In this document: in pieces, positions 49,726 through 60,369 of the stretch | Layout: every line of letters starts with the position of its first letter | How positions within the stretch are numbered: the first letter of the stretch is position 1 | Source of the DNA: Thermoflavimicrobium daqui | GTDB taxonomy: Bacteria > Bacillota > Bacilli > Thermoactinomycetales > Thermoactinomycetaceae | Reading direction: 5' to 3' | NCBI RefSeq assembly: GCF_003313465.1 | Contig: NZ_KZ845665.1 | Coordinates: 434,001 to 498,000 of the forward strand | Length of the DNA: 64,000 bases | Program-made: the position numbers and the translations under genes | Notes under the pieces: model-generated | The model's database searches: none | Seen by the model: only the letters and a program-made list of their open reading frames with translations | What the model was told of the DNA's origin: nothing

Positions 49726-50157
49726 ATGTTCATGGGTGAATATCGTCATTCTATTGACGATAAGGGTAGACTAATCATTCCGGCCAAGTTTCGTGACGGA
49801 CTTGGTTCATCATTTGTTGTCACACGTGGACTTGATCATTGTCTTTTTGCATACCCTCAGTCAGAATGGATACAATTAGAGCAAAAGCTCAAAGCGCTCC
49901 CATTTACCAAAGCAGATGCTCGGGCTTTTACACGCTTCTTTTTCTCAGGTGCGAGTGAAGTAGATTTGGATAAGCAAGGAAGAGTACATATCCCCAGTAA
50001 TCTTCGTGACTTTGCACGATTAAAAAAAGAATGTGTTGTAATCGGGGTATCTTCACGTGTTGAGATTTGGTGTAAAGAAGAATGGGAAAATTACTATACC
50101 CAATCCGAAGACTCTTTTAATGAGATTGCTGAGAGTCTTGTCAATTTGGACTTATAA
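49726..50157 (+). CDS. mraZ: Transcriptional regulator MraZ
   Basis: 143 residues with two AbrB/SpoVT-like repeats: [20 protein letters not shown] and [40 protein letters not shown] between them. MraZ forms ring oligomers that bind GTGG-type direct repeats and controls the dcw operon. AGGGGAGGATAAGGTC precedes the ATG. First gene of the cluster; rsmH starts 17 bases later. Confidence 0.94.
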   Translation: MFMGEYRHSIDDKGRLIIPAKFRDGLGSSFVVTRGLDHCLFAYPQSEWIQLEQKLKALPFTKADARAFTRFFFSGASEVDLDKQGRVHIPSNLRDFARLKKECVVIGVSSRVEIWCKEEWENYYTQSEDSFNEIAESLVNLDL

Positions 50158-50174
50158 AAAAAGGATGAAGTAGG

Positions 50175-51107
50175 TTGTTCAAGCATGAGACAGTTCTAAA
50201 ATTTGAAGCAGTAGAAGCACTTCAGATCAAATCAGATGGCATTTATGTGGATTGCACTCTAGGTGGTGCAGGACATAGTCAAAAGATTGCTAGTCAATTG
50301 GAATCGACGGGTACACTAATCGGCTTAGATCAAGATGAGAGGGCCCTTGAAGCTGCTAGAGAGAGATTAAAAGATGCAGTTTGTCGAATTTTCTTGGTTA
50401 AGTCTAACTTCCGCCGGGTAAAAGAAATAGTAAATGAACTTGGATTTTCAGAAGTAGATGGTATTCTCTTCGACTTGGGTGTATCTTCTCCACAGCTGGA
50501 TGAAGGTGAAAGAGGCTTTAGCTATCATCAAGATGCGCCTTTAGATATGCGTATGGATCAAGAGCAAGAGCGCTCAGCTTTCCATGTAGTTAATGATTCG
50601 TCTGAAGAAGAACTCATCCGTATTTTATTTGAGTATGGTGAAGAGAAATTTGCTCGTCGGATTACTAGAGAGATTATCAAGAGGCGGGAACAGCAACCCA
50701 TTACTACAACATTCGAGTTGGTTGATTTAATAAAAAAAGCGATTCCAGCACCAGCTAGAAGGTCAGGCCCCCATCCTGCTCGGCGTACATTTCAAGCTAT
50801 TCGTATTGCAGTTAATGATGAATTAAATGTATTTCGTGACGCTTTGGCTCAGTCTGTCGAGCTACTTAAGCCAGGCGGAAGGGTGAGTGTAATTACTTTT
50901 CACTCATTAGAAGATCGAATTTGCAAGCAGTTCTTTTTAGAAAAAGCAAAAGGCTGCATTTGTCCTCCAGAATTTCCAGTATGTACATGTAATGAACGGC
51001 CACTTCTTAAAGTGATAACAAAAAAACCGATTATACCAAACACAGAAGAATTAGAGAGAAATATACGAGCGCGTTCAGCTAAACTACGTATTGCTGAAAA
51101 GTGCTAA
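50175..51107 (+). CDS. rsmH: 16S rRNA (cytosine1402-N4)-methyltransferase RsmH
   Basis: 310 residues, TTG start ([15 protein letters not shown]). [16 protein letters not shown] and [15 protein letters not shown] form the SAM site; [59 protein letters not shown] and [18 protein letters not shown] are family signatures. It methylates C1402 in the ribosomal P site. AAAAAAAGGATGAAGTAGG precedes the start. Confidence 0.94.
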   Translation: MFKHETVLKFEAVEALQIKSDGIYVDCTLGGAGHSQKIASQLESTGTLIGLDQDERALEAARERLKDAVCRIFLVKSNFRRVKEIVNELGFSEVDGILFDLGVSSPQLDEGERGFSYHQDAPLDMRMDQEQERSAFHVVNDSSEEELIRILFEYGEEKFARRITREIIKRREQQPITTTFELVDLIKKAIPAPARRSGPHPARRTFQAIRIAVNDELNVFRDALAQSVELLKPGGRVSVITFHSLEDRICKQFFLEKAKGCICPPEFPVCTCNERPLLKVITKKPIIPNTEELERNIRARSAKLRIAEKC

Positions 51108-51148
51108 GGGGTTAAGAAAGAGCGAGGTAGTGTAAGGAGGTTAAGGGA

Positions 51149-51523
51149 ATGAGAGAGAATCGAGGGAATGTAGCAGTAGCTTTACCTTTTGGACAGAGTA
51201 CAGCTGCCACAAAACCAAAACAAAAGAGAAGACCGCGTTTAAAAGTGATTGGGCTTACGACGGGAGAGAAGGTGCTATATCTTCTAAGCGTACTCGTTGG
51301 TGTTCTGTTAGCTCTCGTTGTCATCTCAAAATATGCAGAAGTGACAGAACTAAATGCGTCCATTAACCAGACAGATACAGAAATTCGAAAGGTCAAAGAG
51401 GTCAATCTTCAACTGGATACGGAAAAGAAAAAATTGAATAATACAGAGAGAATCCGTGATTTTGCAGAAAAGAATGGCTTGTATTTAGATACGGTTAAAT
51501 CACTTCCCTCAATTCAACAGTGA
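51149..51523 (+). CDS. ftsL: Cell division protein FtsL
   Basis: 124 residues: basic cytoplasmic N-terminus with KRRPRLKVIGLTTGEKVLY, one membrane helix (LLSVLVGVLLALVVISKY), then an extracellular leucine-zipper coil (LNASINQTDTEIRKVKEVNL). Bitopic divisome protein that works with DivIC/FtsB and PBP2B. GTAAGGAGGTTAAGGGA precedes the ATG. The position between rsmH and pbpB is diagnostic. Confidence 0.9.
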   Translation: MRENRGNVAVALPFGQSTAATKPKQKRRPRLKVIGLTTGEKVLYLLSVLVGVLLALVVISKYAEVTELNASINQTDTEIRKVKEVNLQLDTEKKKLNNTERIRDFAEKNGLYLDTVKSLPSIQQ

Positions 51524-51587
51524 ACTAGAATGATGGATAATTGAGACCGAGGATATAGAAAGAAATGAATTGAGGAGAAATGAGCTT

Positions 51588-53360
51588 ATGGGTAGCCCAT
51601 TGAAACAAAGTAAAGAGCGTTCCCTCCTAATCGGTCTGATTTTAACCTTGTGTATGGCTGCCATAATCTTTCGACTGTTATGGATACAGGTAGTTGATGC
51701 AGAAAAGTTGGTCAGTCAAGCTCAAGAAAGCTGGGAAAATAATAACCAGGTGATTAAGGCAAAACGGGGAACGATATATGACCGTACAAAAATAAATGCC
51801 TTGGCTTGGGAAGTAAACGCTTATTATTTTGTAGCAGATCCTTCTCAGATAAAAGATGTAAACAAAACTGTCAAACTTTTGTCCCCTATTTTACAAATTG
51901 CCGAATCGTCATTACGTGAAAAGGTAAGTCAAAAGAGACGATTTGTTCCACTAAAAGAAAATGGCAAGTTTAAATATCCAAAAGAAGTGTATGATAAAAT
52001 CCTAAGCTTAAAAGACAATGGGGAGCTAAAAGGAATTTATGGATATAAAACATCTGCTCGTCAATATAGTGGACCGCAATTAGCTCATGTGCTTGGTTTT
52101 TTAAATAGTGACGATAAACCTGTGGGTGGAGTTGAATCTTATTATAATGAAAAGTGGTTAAAAGGCAAGGATGGGATTATCAAATATAAAAAAGCAAAAG
52201 ATGGAATGATGATTTCAGATGGTCCTGAGAAGTTTCAACCGCCTGTTCCAGGAAAGGATTTAGTACTTTCCATTGACTCTAGTATACAAAATCATGTTGA
52301 AGCAGTTTTAAATCAAGTGTTGAAATCACACCCAGCTAAAGGAGCGACAGCAATTGTAGCAGATCCTCGTAATGGTGAAATTTTAGCAATGGCGAGTCGG
52401 CCCACTTTTGATCCTAATCGTTCTACCTCTACATATACACAAGAAAATGGACTGAATCTAGCTGTCCAAAGCCAGTTTGAGCCAGGATCGACCTTTAAAA
52501 TCGTTACTTTAGCTGCAGCAATTAACGAAAATCTTTTTGATCCAAATGAAACTTTTCAATCTGGTACGATTAAGATTGATGATCAAACAATTCGAGATTG
52601 GCAAGCGGATGGCTGGGGAACGATATCTTATCGTGAAGGAGTTTATAAATCGAGTAATGTTGCCTTTGTAAATCTGGCTGAAAAGTTAGGTGCTGATCGT
52701 TTTCAGGAGTACATTGATCGTTTTGGATTTGGGAAAATGAATGCGAAGTTTGGTAAGAAAACAGGACTTGATCTTCCAGCAGAAGAAAAAGGGATTTTTT
52801 ATCATCGAGTACCATATCGGTCTGAAATAGCAACTGCTGCATTTGGACAGGGGATCTCAGTAACACCTATTCAGCAGATTCAAGCTGTTAGTGCGATTGC
52901 CAATGGGGGAGTACTTTATAAACCTCATTTATTAAAAGAAGTGTGGGATGCAGAACAAAAAAAATTGGTGCATCGAGAAAAACCAACGGGTAAGCGGATT
53001 ATTGAACAAGAAACGGCCAAGAAAGTACGCGAACTACTCCGAGGGGCTGTAAAATATGGCACTGGACAAGAAGCAGATTTGCCAGGTTATCGCGTTGCAG
53101 GTAAGACTGGAACAGCACAGAAGCCAGATCCAAATGGTGGTGGATATTTAAAAGATAAATATATTGTTTCTTTTGTCGGATTTGCACCTGCTGAATCTCC
53201 AGATGTTGTCGTTTATGTTGCTTTCGATGAGCCGACCAATGCTTATGGTTCTACATCAGGTGGAACGATAGCTGCACCAACTGCCCGTGATATTTTAAAG
53301 AAAACACTTCAGTTGCGTGGAGTTCCACCCAAAGATGAAGAGGAATTCGACTTAAAATGA
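51588..53360 (+). CDS. pbpB: Division-specific class B penicillin-binding protein (PBP2B/FtsI)
   Basis: About 590 residues from ATG 51588 (TTGAGGAGAAATG upstream; TTG 51570 is possible). One membrane helix near the start (LLIGLILTLCMAAIIFRLLW), dimerisation domain (AKRGTIYDR), then transpeptidase motifs SQFEPGSTFKIV (SxxK), YKSSNVAF (SxN) and GKTGTAQKPDPN (KTG). It cross-links septal peptidoglycan. Unlike B. subtilis PBP2B it ends soon after the catalytic domain (GVPPKDEEEFDLK) with no PASTA repeats. Confidence 0.9.
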   Translation: MGSPLKQSKERSLLIGLILTLCMAAIIFRLLWIQVVDAEKLVSQAQESWENNNQVIKAKRGTIYDRTKINALAWEVNAYYFVADPSQIKDVNKTVKLLSPILQIAESSLREKVSQKRRFVPLKENGKFKYPKEVYDKILSLKDNGELKGIYGYKTSARQYSGPQLAHVLGFLNSDDKPVGGVESYYNEKWLKGKDGIIKYKKAKDGMMISDGPEKFQPPVPGKDLVLSIDSSIQNHVEAVLNQVLKSHPAKGATAIVADPRNGEILAMASRPTFDPNRSTSTYTQENGLNLAVQSQFEPGSTFKIVTLAAAINENLFDPNETFQSGTIKIDDQTIRDWQADGWGTISYREGVYKSSNVAFVNLAEKLGADRFQEYIDRFGFGKMNAKFGKKTGLDLPAEEKGIFYHRVPYRSEIATAAFGQGISVTPIQQIQAVSAIANGGVLYKPHLLKEVWDAEQKKLVHREKPTGKRIIEQETAKKVRELLRGAVKYGTGQEADLPGYRVAGKTGTAQKPDPNGGGYLKDKYIVSFVGFAPAESPDVVVYVAFDEPTNAYGSTSGGTIAAPTARDILKKTLQLRGVPPKDEEEFDLK

Positions 53361-53447
53361 GGTTTTTCTTCTCTTCTTATAACTCACTTTAAGGCAATGA
53401 TATTGAAATTTTATCTAGCATTATAGTATCATTAAATTGGATTTTCA

Positions 53448-53473
53448 AACGCCTTTAAGGCGTTTTTTTTGTG
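53448..53473 (+). terminator. Terminator after pbpB
   Basis: AAACGCC / GGCGTTT with 5-base loop, then TTTTTG. Separates the early dcw operon from the following gene. Confidence 0.85.
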
Positions 53474-53606
53474 TAAACTGTTTCTTTTTTTATCAGTCAT
53501 ATTTATGATATAAATAAAAGTTAATAATAAATTTATGGTTTGATCGTTTACTCTATGTTAAATCATTGTTACAGTATTAGACAGTTAGATATGGGGGCAT
53601 GCTGTC

Positions 53607-54185
53607 GTGTTAAAAAGATTTTTTATAGGATTGTTTGCGCTTAGTTTCCTCGGAGCTTCTGTATATTTTGCAGGAGGATTCGGGATTGTTATCAAAAAAG
53701 AGAGATCACAAGTTGCCGCACAACAAAAGAAGCCAAAACCAAAAGAAACGAAACAAGTTAAAATGGGCGAAACAATTGAAATCCAAGATGTGAAGGTTTC
53801 TGTTGACTTTGCTAGAGCACGTCAAGTAGGTTTATTCGGTGATGGTGCACCTCTTAATGACCATTTTGTTTATATTGATATGATTTTTGAGCAAAGCAAA
53901 GATCGATCAACTATGGTAACAATACTTAATCGCTTGAAGTTAGTCGATGCCAATCAAAAACAATATACAAATGCAGTCAAACCTATTATAAAAACATTAG
54001 ATAGTACTGATCATAAAGTTTTGGGTAAGATTGCGTTTGACGTTTCTAATAGCGATTCTTATGAACTTATTTATGATGATTCTAAAGCAAATGTTCGTTA
54101 TGTATGTAAACTAAAAGTAGCCGATTTGCCAAATTTAAAGCAAAAAAAGACTAAAAACGTAGAACCACAAACAGGAAATCAATAA
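53607..54185 (+). CDS. Secreted/membrane-anchored protein with DUF4352-like domain
   Basis: 192 residues, GTG start after GGGGGCATGCTGTC. N-terminal hydrophobic segment (FIGLFALSFLGASVYFAGGF), a lysine-rich linker (KKPKPKETKQVKMG), then a beta-sandwich-like domain (IEIQDVKVSVDFARARQVGL, FVYIDMIFEQSKDRSTMVTI, KLVDANQKQY, GKIAFDVSNSDSYELIYDD) resembling DUF4352/Telokin-like extracellular domains. The insertion between pbpB and spoVD is not seen in B. subtilis. It has its own terminators on both sides, so it is transcribed separately. Function unknown. Confidence 0.6.
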   Translation: MLKRFFIGLFALSFLGASVYFAGGFGIVIKKERSQVAAQQKKPKPKETKQVKMGETIEIQDVKVSVDFARARQVGLFGDGAPLNDHFVYIDMIFEQSKDRSTMVTILNRLKLVDANQKQYTNAVKPIIKTLDSTDHKVLGKIAFDVSNSDSYELIYDDSKANVRYVCKLKVADLPNLKQKKTKNVEPQTGNQ

Positions 54186-54196
54186 ACTTAAATCCA

Positions 54197-54241
54197 AAAG
54201 CTCCATACCTAATCGAATAGGGATGTGGAGCTTTTTCATTT
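54197..54241 (+). terminator. Terminator
   Basis: AAAAGCTCCATACCT pairs with AGGGATGTGGAGCTTTTT (G-U pair inside). Confidence 0.8.
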
Positions 54242-54371
54242 AGATTTATGGGGTTTCCTATTTTCTATATAAAAGGGGAATCAAACAAATAGCCCTTAAG
54301 TTGAGTCATTATTTAACATGTACTTGAATAAGCTTGTCTAGAGAAGTCCCTGATGGAAAGGGGGATCACTT

Positions 54372-56288
54372 TTGCGGATTGTGCAGAAAGTGGTACGAAA
54401 GCGCCTGTTTTTATTTCTCTTAATAGCAACACTTGTATTCTTAGCTTTATTGGGTCGGCTCTCCTATGTTCAACTAGTGCAAGGAAATTGGCTTTCAAAA
54501 AAGGCGCAGGATCTTGGATCCCGTGATATTCCTTTCCAAGCGAAACGCGGGCGGATTCTTGATCGCAATGGGAAAGCGCTGACCTATAATATTAGTTCTC
54601 CCACTGTACTTATGATTCCAGCACAAATTAAGGATCGAGAACGAACGGCTAGAGAGCTTGCTCGTATATTACAAATATCCGAAAAAAAAGTAAAAGAACA
54701 AATTAGTAAAAGAAAGATGTTTGTAGCCATTCGACCCGAAGGAGTTAAGATTTCTGAAGAAAAAGCTAGGCAGATTCAAGCACTGCGAATGCCAGGGGTT
54801 TTTATCACAGAAGATAGTAAGCGCTACTACCCGTATGGAAATTTGGCCGCGCATTTATTGGGTTTTACTGGAATTGATAGCCAAGGATTAGCGGGGCTTG
54901 AGCTTGTCTATGATGAGCGATTAAAAGGAAGACCTGGATATGTCTCATTTAGTGCGAATGCACGTGGTGAGGAATTACCAGGTGGGATGGATCATTATAT
55001 TCCTCCTCGAGATGGTTTAGATCTCATGCTTACATTGGATAAGTCCATTCAGACAATTATGGAAAGAGAGATGGACCAAGCAATGGCCCAGTACCAACCA
55101 GAAAATATCCTAGGAATTGCCATGGACCCCAAAACTGGTGAAATATTAGCCATGAGCAGTCGGCCTACTTATCGTCCTGATCAATACCGATTTGCTGATC
55201 CAATGATTTATAATCGAAATCTGCCGATTTGGAAAACATACGAACCAGGTTCTACATTTAAGATTATCACACTCGCAGCTGCACTTGAGGAAAAAAAAGT
55301 GAATTTTAATGAAACATTTAGTGATCCAGGTTTTATTGTAGTAGCGGGCGCAAGATTACGCTGCTGGAAAGCAGGTGGACATGGTCATCAAACATATTTA
55401 GAAGTCGTTGAAAACTCTTGTAACCCTGGATTTGTTAATTTAGGACAACGCTTAGGAAAAGAAAAATTGTTATCATATATAAAAAAATTTGGATTTGGTG
55501 AGAAAACAGGCATTGATCTAAGTGGTGAAGCCAAAGGAATCTTATTTAAGCCACAACGAATGGGACCAGTCGAATTAGCAACAACAGCATTTGGTCAAGG
55601 TGTTTCTGTGACACCGATTCAACAAGTAACCGCCGTTTCTGCAGCCGTTAATGGTGGCAAGTTGATGGTTCCTCATTTAGCAAAAGCTTGGATTAATTCA
55701 GATACAGGAGATACTATCGAGCGAAATCAACCAAAAGCCAAAAGACGTGTGATTTCTGAGGAGACGTCGAAAAAGATCCGTTTTGCTTTAGAAAGTGTAG
55801 TAGCCAAAGGGACAGGAAGAAAGGCGTTTATCGATGGTTACCGAGTGGGTGGAAAGACAGGAACAGCACAAAAAGTAGGTCCAAATGGGGTTTATTTAAA
55901 AAACAATCATATTGTTTCATTTATTGGTGTTGCCCCAGCGGATGATCCTAAGCTTGTGGTGTATATTGCCGTTGACAACCCCAAAGGGATTCAATTTGGT
56001 GGAGTGGTGGCAGCACCCATCGTGGGAAAAGTTTTGCATGATAGTTTGCGATATCTAGAGATACCAAAAAGGAAAAGTCAAATTCCACCTGAAGATACAC
56101 CACTGACCACTCCGATTGTCGAGGTTCCTAATTTAATCGGTCAAGAAACTGACAAAATTAGAACTAGCTTGTATTCGTTCCAGTTAGAATACAGTGGTGA
56201 CGGGGAAAAAGTGATTGATCAAGTTCCAAAACCTGGGGAAAGAGTCAAAAAGGGTTCAACCATCCGAATCTACTTGGGTGACAAATGA
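54372..56288 (+). CDS. spoVD: Sporulation-specific penicillin-binding protein SpoVD
   Basis: 638 residues, TTG start after AAAGGGGGATCACTT. Membrane helix LFLFLLIATLVFLALLGRLS; dimerisation domain AKRGRILDRNGKALTYN; transpeptidase motifs YEPGSTFKIITL, VENSCNPGF (SxN with Cys) and GGKTGTAQK; one C-terminal PASTA domain (VEVPNLIGQETDKI). SpoVD makes spore cortex with SpoVE. In B. subtilis the SpoVD active-site region has cysteines reduced by StoA/CcdA; the Cys in SCN here and ccdA at 32243 would allow the same. Confidence 0.93.
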   Translation: MRIVQKVVRKRLFLFLLIATLVFLALLGRLSYVQLVQGNWLSKKAQDLGSRDIPFQAKRGRILDRNGKALTYNISSPTVLMIPAQIKDRERTARELARILQISEKKVKEQISKRKMFVAIRPEGVKISEEKARQIQALRMPGVFITEDSKRYYPYGNLAAHLLGFTGIDSQGLAGLELVYDERLKGRPGYVSFSANARGEELPGGMDHYIPPRDGLDLMLTLDKSIQTIMEREMDQAMAQYQPENILGIAMDPKTGEILAMSSRPTYRPDQYRFADPMIYNRNLPIWKTYEPGSTFKIITLAAALEEKKVNFNETFSDPGFIVVAGARLRCWKAGGHGHQTYLEVVENSCNPGFVNLGQRLGKEKLLSYIKKFGFGEKTGIDLSGEAKGILFKPQRMGPVELATTAFGQGVSVTPIQQVTAVSAAVNGGKLMVPHLAKAWINSDTGDTIERNQPKAKRRVISEETSKKIRFALESVVAKGTGRKAFIDGYRVGGKTGTAQKVGPNGVYLKNNHIVSFIGVAPADDPKLVVYIAVDNPKGIQFGGVVAAPIVGKVLHDSLRYLEIPKRKSQIPPEDTPLTTPIVEVPNLIGQETDKIRTSLYSFQLEYSGDGEKVIDQVPKPGERVKKGSTIRIYLGDK

Positions 56289-56323
56289 TAGAAAGGTGAT
56301 TAAAATAGGAGTATAAAAATGGG

Positions 56324-56356
56324 TGCCAGGATAAAATCCCTGGCATTTCTCTTGTT
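56324..56356 (+). terminator. Terminator-like stem after spoVD
   Basis: TGCCAGG / CCTGGCA with a short loop, then TTTCTCTTGTTT; may be partly read through into murE. Confidence 0.5.
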
Positions 56357-56442
56357 TATCTATGATTCTAGTAGATGGTTGTATTCAATTCTAGCTAATA
56401 AAGGTGTTTTTTTGTAATTGAATTATCTCAAGGAGGAATTGT

Positions 56443-57930
56443 ATGAGATTAGAAGATATCATCCAACCACTCATTTTGAAACAAGTGATTGGAGATTTAG
56501 GTACAGAAATTAAAGGGATTAAAATTGATTCGCGACAAGTAGAATCAGGAGACTTGTTTATTGCACTTCGCGGATTAACTGTGGATGGTCATCGTTTTAT
56601 CGATAAGGCTATTTCACAAGGAGCAGCGGCAGTGATGGTTGAAGAACCGATCTCAGCTAATATTCCAGTTGTCATTGTACCTGATACAAGAAGAGCGATG
56701 GCTATGGCTGCTGCAACCTTTTATCGTCATCCAACGAAAGAATTAAAAGTGATCGGGGTAACAGGAACAAATGGTAAGACAACCACTACAAATTTAATCC
56801 AGCATATTTTAAATGATCAGGATCAAAAAACAGGTTTAATCGGAACGATTTCTATGAAAGTAGGAAATCGTGAGTACAAGGTAAACAATACAACTCCTGA
56901 AATTGTTGATTTACAACGAAGCTTTCGCTGGATGTTAGATGAAGGGTGTAAATATGCGGCGATTGAGGTTTCTTCCCATGGCTTAGTAATGGGAAGAACA
57001 AGAGGTTGTGAGTTTCATATTGCTGTTTTTACAAATTTGACACAGGATCATTTGGATTATCATGAGACAATGGAGAAGTATCGGGATGCAAAAGGACTGC
57101 TTTTTAACCAGTTAGGTACCCGATATTCCGATGATCCACAATTTAATCAGGTGGCCGTTCTCAACGCTGATGACCCTGTGTCAAAGCATTATGCAAATAC
57201 AACTTCGGCTCAAGTCATTACATATGGGATTGATCAAAAGGCGGATGTTCGGGCTGAAAATATAAGAATTACGGCTACAGGTACTCGTTTTATGCTGCGT
57301 AGTTTTGGTGGTGATATCGAAATGAACTTACAATTGGTCGGAAAGTTCAATATCTATAATGCGCTAGCAGCAGTAAGTGTAGCTCTTTTGGAAGGTATTT
57401 CACTTGAGAAGGTGAAAAAAAGCTTAGAATCCATTTCTGGAGTAAATGGTCGATTTGAGCGAGTACAAGCCGGACAAAATTTTACGGTTTTAGTAGATTA
57501 TTCGCATACGCCTGATAGCTTAGAGAATGCTTTACAGACGATCCGAGAATTTGTGGATGGACGAGTGATTTGTGTAGTAGGATGTGGTGGAGATCGAGAT
57601 CGTAGCAAGCGGCCTGTCATGGCACAAATTGCTGAAAAGTATAGTGATCTTACTATCATCACCTCAGATAATCCAAGAACAGAACCACCTGAAGAAATTA
57701 TTGCCGAAATGGTTGCAGGAATTAAAGGAGTGAACCTCAAACGGTATGAAACTATTGTAGATCGTAGAGAAGCGATCCATTTTGCTATTCATCAAGCAAA
57801 AGCAAATGATGTTGTACTTATTGCTGGAAAGGGACATGAAACGTATCAAGAAATAAATGGTGTTCGTTATGACTTTGACGATCGGCTTGTTGCAAAAGCG
57901 GCGATTGAATCCCGCCGAAGTGAGGGTTAA
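56443..57930 (+). CDS. murE: UDP-MurNAc-tripeptide synthetase MurE (meso-DAP adding)
   Basis: 495 residues. DSRQVESGDLFIALRGLTVD (UMP site), VTGTNGKTTTTNLIQHIL (P-loop), NNTTPEIVDLQRSF, EVSSHGLVMGRTRGCEFHIA, FTNLTQDHLDYHETMEKY, and SDNPRTEPPEEII. The DNPR motif indicates meso-diaminopimelate rather than lysine. Adds DAP to UDP-MurNAc-L-Ala-D-Glu in the cytoplasm. CTCAAGGAGGAATTGT precedes the ATG. Confidence 0.94.
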   Translation: MRLEDIIQPLILKQVIGDLGTEIKGIKIDSRQVESGDLFIALRGLTVDGHRFIDKAISQGAAAVMVEEPISANIPVVIVPDTRRAMAMAAATFYRHPTKELKVIGVTGTNGKTTTTNLIQHILNDQDQKTGLIGTISMKVGNREYKVNNTTPEIVDLQRSFRWMLDEGCKYAAIEVSSHGLVMGRTRGCEFHIAVFTNLTQDHLDYHETMEKYRDAKGLLFNQLGTRYSDDPQFNQVAVLNADDPVSKHYANTTSAQVITYGIDQKADVRAENIRITATGTRFMLRSFGGDIEMNLQLVGKFNIYNALAAVSVALLEGISLEKVKKSLESISGVNGRFERVQAGQNFTVLVDYSHTPDSLENALQTIREFVDGRVICVVGCGGDRDRSKRPVMAQIAEKYSDLTIITSDNPRTEPPEEIIAEMVAGIKGVNLKRYETIVDRREAIHFAIHQAKANDVVLIAGKGHETYQEINGVRYDFDDRLVAKAAIESRRSEG

Positions 57931-57932
57931 AT

Positions 57933-59336
57933 ATGGAAAGAAGATGTGAATGGATTAAAAAAGTAACAGAAGGTACATGGGTTGGATCTCCTACAGATCT
58001 TTACTTGGCTGTACAAGGTGTTTCTACAGATACCCGAGAGTTAAGTTCCAATCAACTATATGTACCATTGGTAGGAGAAAGATTGGATGGTCATCAATTT
58101 ATTGATCAAGCCATCGAAAAAGGGGCAGCGGCTGCTTTATGGCAAAAAGATCATCCCTTACCAGAAGTGGAAATTCCTCTTATTGTCGTATCCGATACAC
58201 TTGCAGCCTTACAAAGGTTAGCTCAAGCTTACCGGAAAGAGCTCAGAATTCCTGTCATTGCCATTACAGGTAGTAATGGAAAAACCACGACAAAGGATCT
58301 TGTTGCTTCGGTTTTAACCCAGAAGTATCAAGTTCACAAAACAAAAGGGAACCTAAATAATCATATTGGCGTTCCACTTACGATTCTTAGCATGCCCGCT
58401 CAAACAGAAATAGCAGTGATAGAGATGGGAATGAATCATCGTGGAGAGATTGAACATCTCTCGCGAATTGCAGAGCCTGATGCCGCAGTGATTACCAATA
58501 TTGGTGAATCACATATTGAATTTTTGGGTTCACGTGAAGGAATTGCTGAGGCGAAATTGGAAATAAGAGAAGGATTAGTAGAAAAAGGACCCATCTTTTT
58601 TGATGGGGATGAGCCATTATTACGAAGTAAACTCGCTCGAGAGACTCGTCCACTCTTTCCGATAGGATGGGGAGAAAATAATGTTGATAGGCCCGCTAAT
58701 GTGGTATTAGACGGTGTAAAAGGTTATCATTTTTCCTCAACACGTACGGGTACTTCCTTTCATCTTCCTTTACTAGGAAGACATAATGTGATCAATGCGA
58801 TGCTAGCGATAAGTGTAGGGCGCTACTTTGGACTAGAAGAACAGCAAATTGCTGAAGGTCTTCTACAAGTGAAACTGACCGGAAGACGCTTAGAGTTAAA
58901 AACGGCTGTAAGTGGAATGCAAATTATTGATGATGCATACAATGCTAGTCCCACCTCTATGCGGGCGGCGATTGATCTCCTGATGGAATTAGATTTATCA
59001 CTAGAAAAGTGGGTTCTACTCGGTGATATGCTTGAAACCGGGCAGCAAGAAAAAATTTATCATCAGGAAATCGGAGAGTATGCAGTAAATCGTGGAGTTT
59101 CTCATATTTATACTGTAGGAGATCGTGGTCGTTATATTTTTGAGGGAGCTATTCGTGCGAATCACGATTCGAATCGAATGATTCAGCATTTTGCATCGAT
59201 AGAGGAAGCGAGCCGATTCTTGGCACAAGTAGGAGGACCAGAGGCTATTCTACTCATTAAAGCTTCACTTGGAGCACAATTAGTTCAAGTTGTTCATCAT
59301 CTAACAGAAGGAGAGTCGAGTAAGAAAAATGGGTAA
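57933..59336 (+). CDS. murF: UDP-MurNAc-tripeptide:D-Ala-D-Ala ligase MurF
   Basis: 467 residues. [95 protein letters not shown] and LGDMLETG are MurF signatures. Starts 2 bases after murE, so coupled; its last 8 bases overlap mraY. It is placed between murE and mraY, whereas in B. subtilis murF lies elsewhere on the chromosome. Confidence 0.93.
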   Translation: MERRCEWIKKVTEGTWVGSPTDLYLAVQGVSTDTRELSSNQLYVPLVGERLDGHQFIDQAIEKGAAAALWQKDHPLPEVEIPLIVVSDTLAALQRLAQAYRKELRIPVIAITGSNGKTTTKDLVASVLTQKYQVHKTKGNLNNHIGVPLTILSMPAQTEIAVIEMGMNHRGEIEHLSRIAEPDAAVITNIGESHIEFLGSREGIAEAKLEIREGLVEKGPIFFDGDEPLLRSKLARETRPLFPIGWGENNVDRPANVVLDGVKGYHFSSTRTGTSFHLPLLGRHNVINAMLAISVGRYFGLEEQQIAEGLLQVKLTGRRLELKTAVSGMQIIDDAYNASPTSMRAAIDLLMELDLSLEKWVLLGDMLETGQQEKIYHQEIGEYAVNRGVSHIYTVGDRGRYIFEGAIRANHDSNRMIQHFASIEEASRFLAQVGGPEAILLIKASLGAQLVQVVHHLTEGESSKKNG

Positions 59337-60369
59337 TATAGATATCCGGATTGTTCTTATTCCCCTTACGGTAGCATTTGGCCTAGGAGTATTTCTCGGC
59401 CCATTTTTAATTCCGATGCTTCGACGTCTAAAATTTGGACAGAGTATTCGTCAAGAAGGTCCAGAAAGTCATTTGCAAAAACAAGGAACTCCCACCATGG
59501 GTGGATTAAATATTTTGACGGCAATGGTTTTAACAGCTGTACCTTTTAGCAGCTACTTTATCTTAAATAAGTCAGATAGTGCGATTAATGCCGATCTATT
59601 CTTTCTTATTTTTGCTACGCTAGGTTATGGAATTATTGGCTTTCTTGACGATTATATTAAAGTAGTCATGAAGCGAAGCTTAGGACTTACAGTCACTCAA
59701 AAGTTATTTGGTCAATTATTTATTGGACTGGTTTTGTTTTGGGTGCTGATGGAAGTACGGATCTCTCCTGAAGTACAAGCAATCACAGGTAAAAGCTTTA
59801 TTTATTCCATTCATATTCCAGGTACCAGTTATGTACTTGAGATGAATTGGTTATATTTACCGTTTTTGTTATTTATCTTGATTGGTTTCTCAAATGGGGT
59901 AAACTTAACGGATGGATTAGATGGTTTGTTAGGTGGAACAGCAGCGATTGCTTATGGAGCATATGCTATTATTGGAATGGTACAAAGCAACTATACAGTA
60001 GCGATCTTTTCGATGGCGATGGTTGGTGCATTACTCGGTTTCTTAGTTTTTAATGCCCACCCCGCAAAAGTATTTATGGGGGATACTGGTTCGCTTGCAC
60101 TGGGTGGAGGACTTGCTGCTCTCTCAGTTATTACGAAAACAGAGCTTTTGCTTCCAATCATTGGTGGAGTATTTGTGATGGAAACCTTATCGGTGATGAT
60201 CCAAGTAACTTCGTTTAAATTACGAGGGAAGCGTGTATTCCGCATGACACCATTACATCACCACTATGAGCTAAAAGGTTGGTCAGAGTGGCGTGTAGTA
60301 TTAACATTCTGGGGTGCAGGACTCATTCTAGCAGCGATTGGTGTGTATATTGAGGTGTTCTTAAAATGA
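59329..60369 (+). CDS. mraY: Phospho-MurNAc-pentapeptide transferase MraY
   Basis: 346 residues, ten membrane helices. [36 protein letters not shown] (DDxxK active site), [38 protein letters not shown], and [19 protein letters not shown]. Transfers phospho-MurNAc-pentapeptide to undecaprenyl phosphate, forming lipid I. Overlaps both murF and murD (ATGA). Confidence 0.94.
   Translation: MGNIDIRIVLIPLTVAFGLGVFLGPFLIPMLRRLKFGQSIRQEGPESHLQKQGTPTMGGLNILTAMVLTAVPFSSYFILNKSDSAINADLFFLIFATLGYGIIGFLDDYIKVVMKRSLGLTVTQKLFGQLFIGLVLFWVLMEVRISPEVQAITGKSFIYSIHIPGTSYVLEMNWLYLPFLLFILIGFSNGVNLTDGLDGLLGGTAAIAYGAYAIIGMVQSNYTVAIFSMAMVGALLGFLVFNAHPAKVFMGDTGSLALGGGLAALSVITKTELLLPIIGGVFVMETLSVMIQVTSFKLRGKRVFRMTPLHHHYELKGWSEWRVVLTFWGAGLILAAIGVYIEVFLK

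Noticed and set aside
52570-53187. Antisense frames within pbpB, murE and other long genes
   Set aside because: Shadows of strongly conserved coding sequence on the other strand, without ribosome-binding sites.
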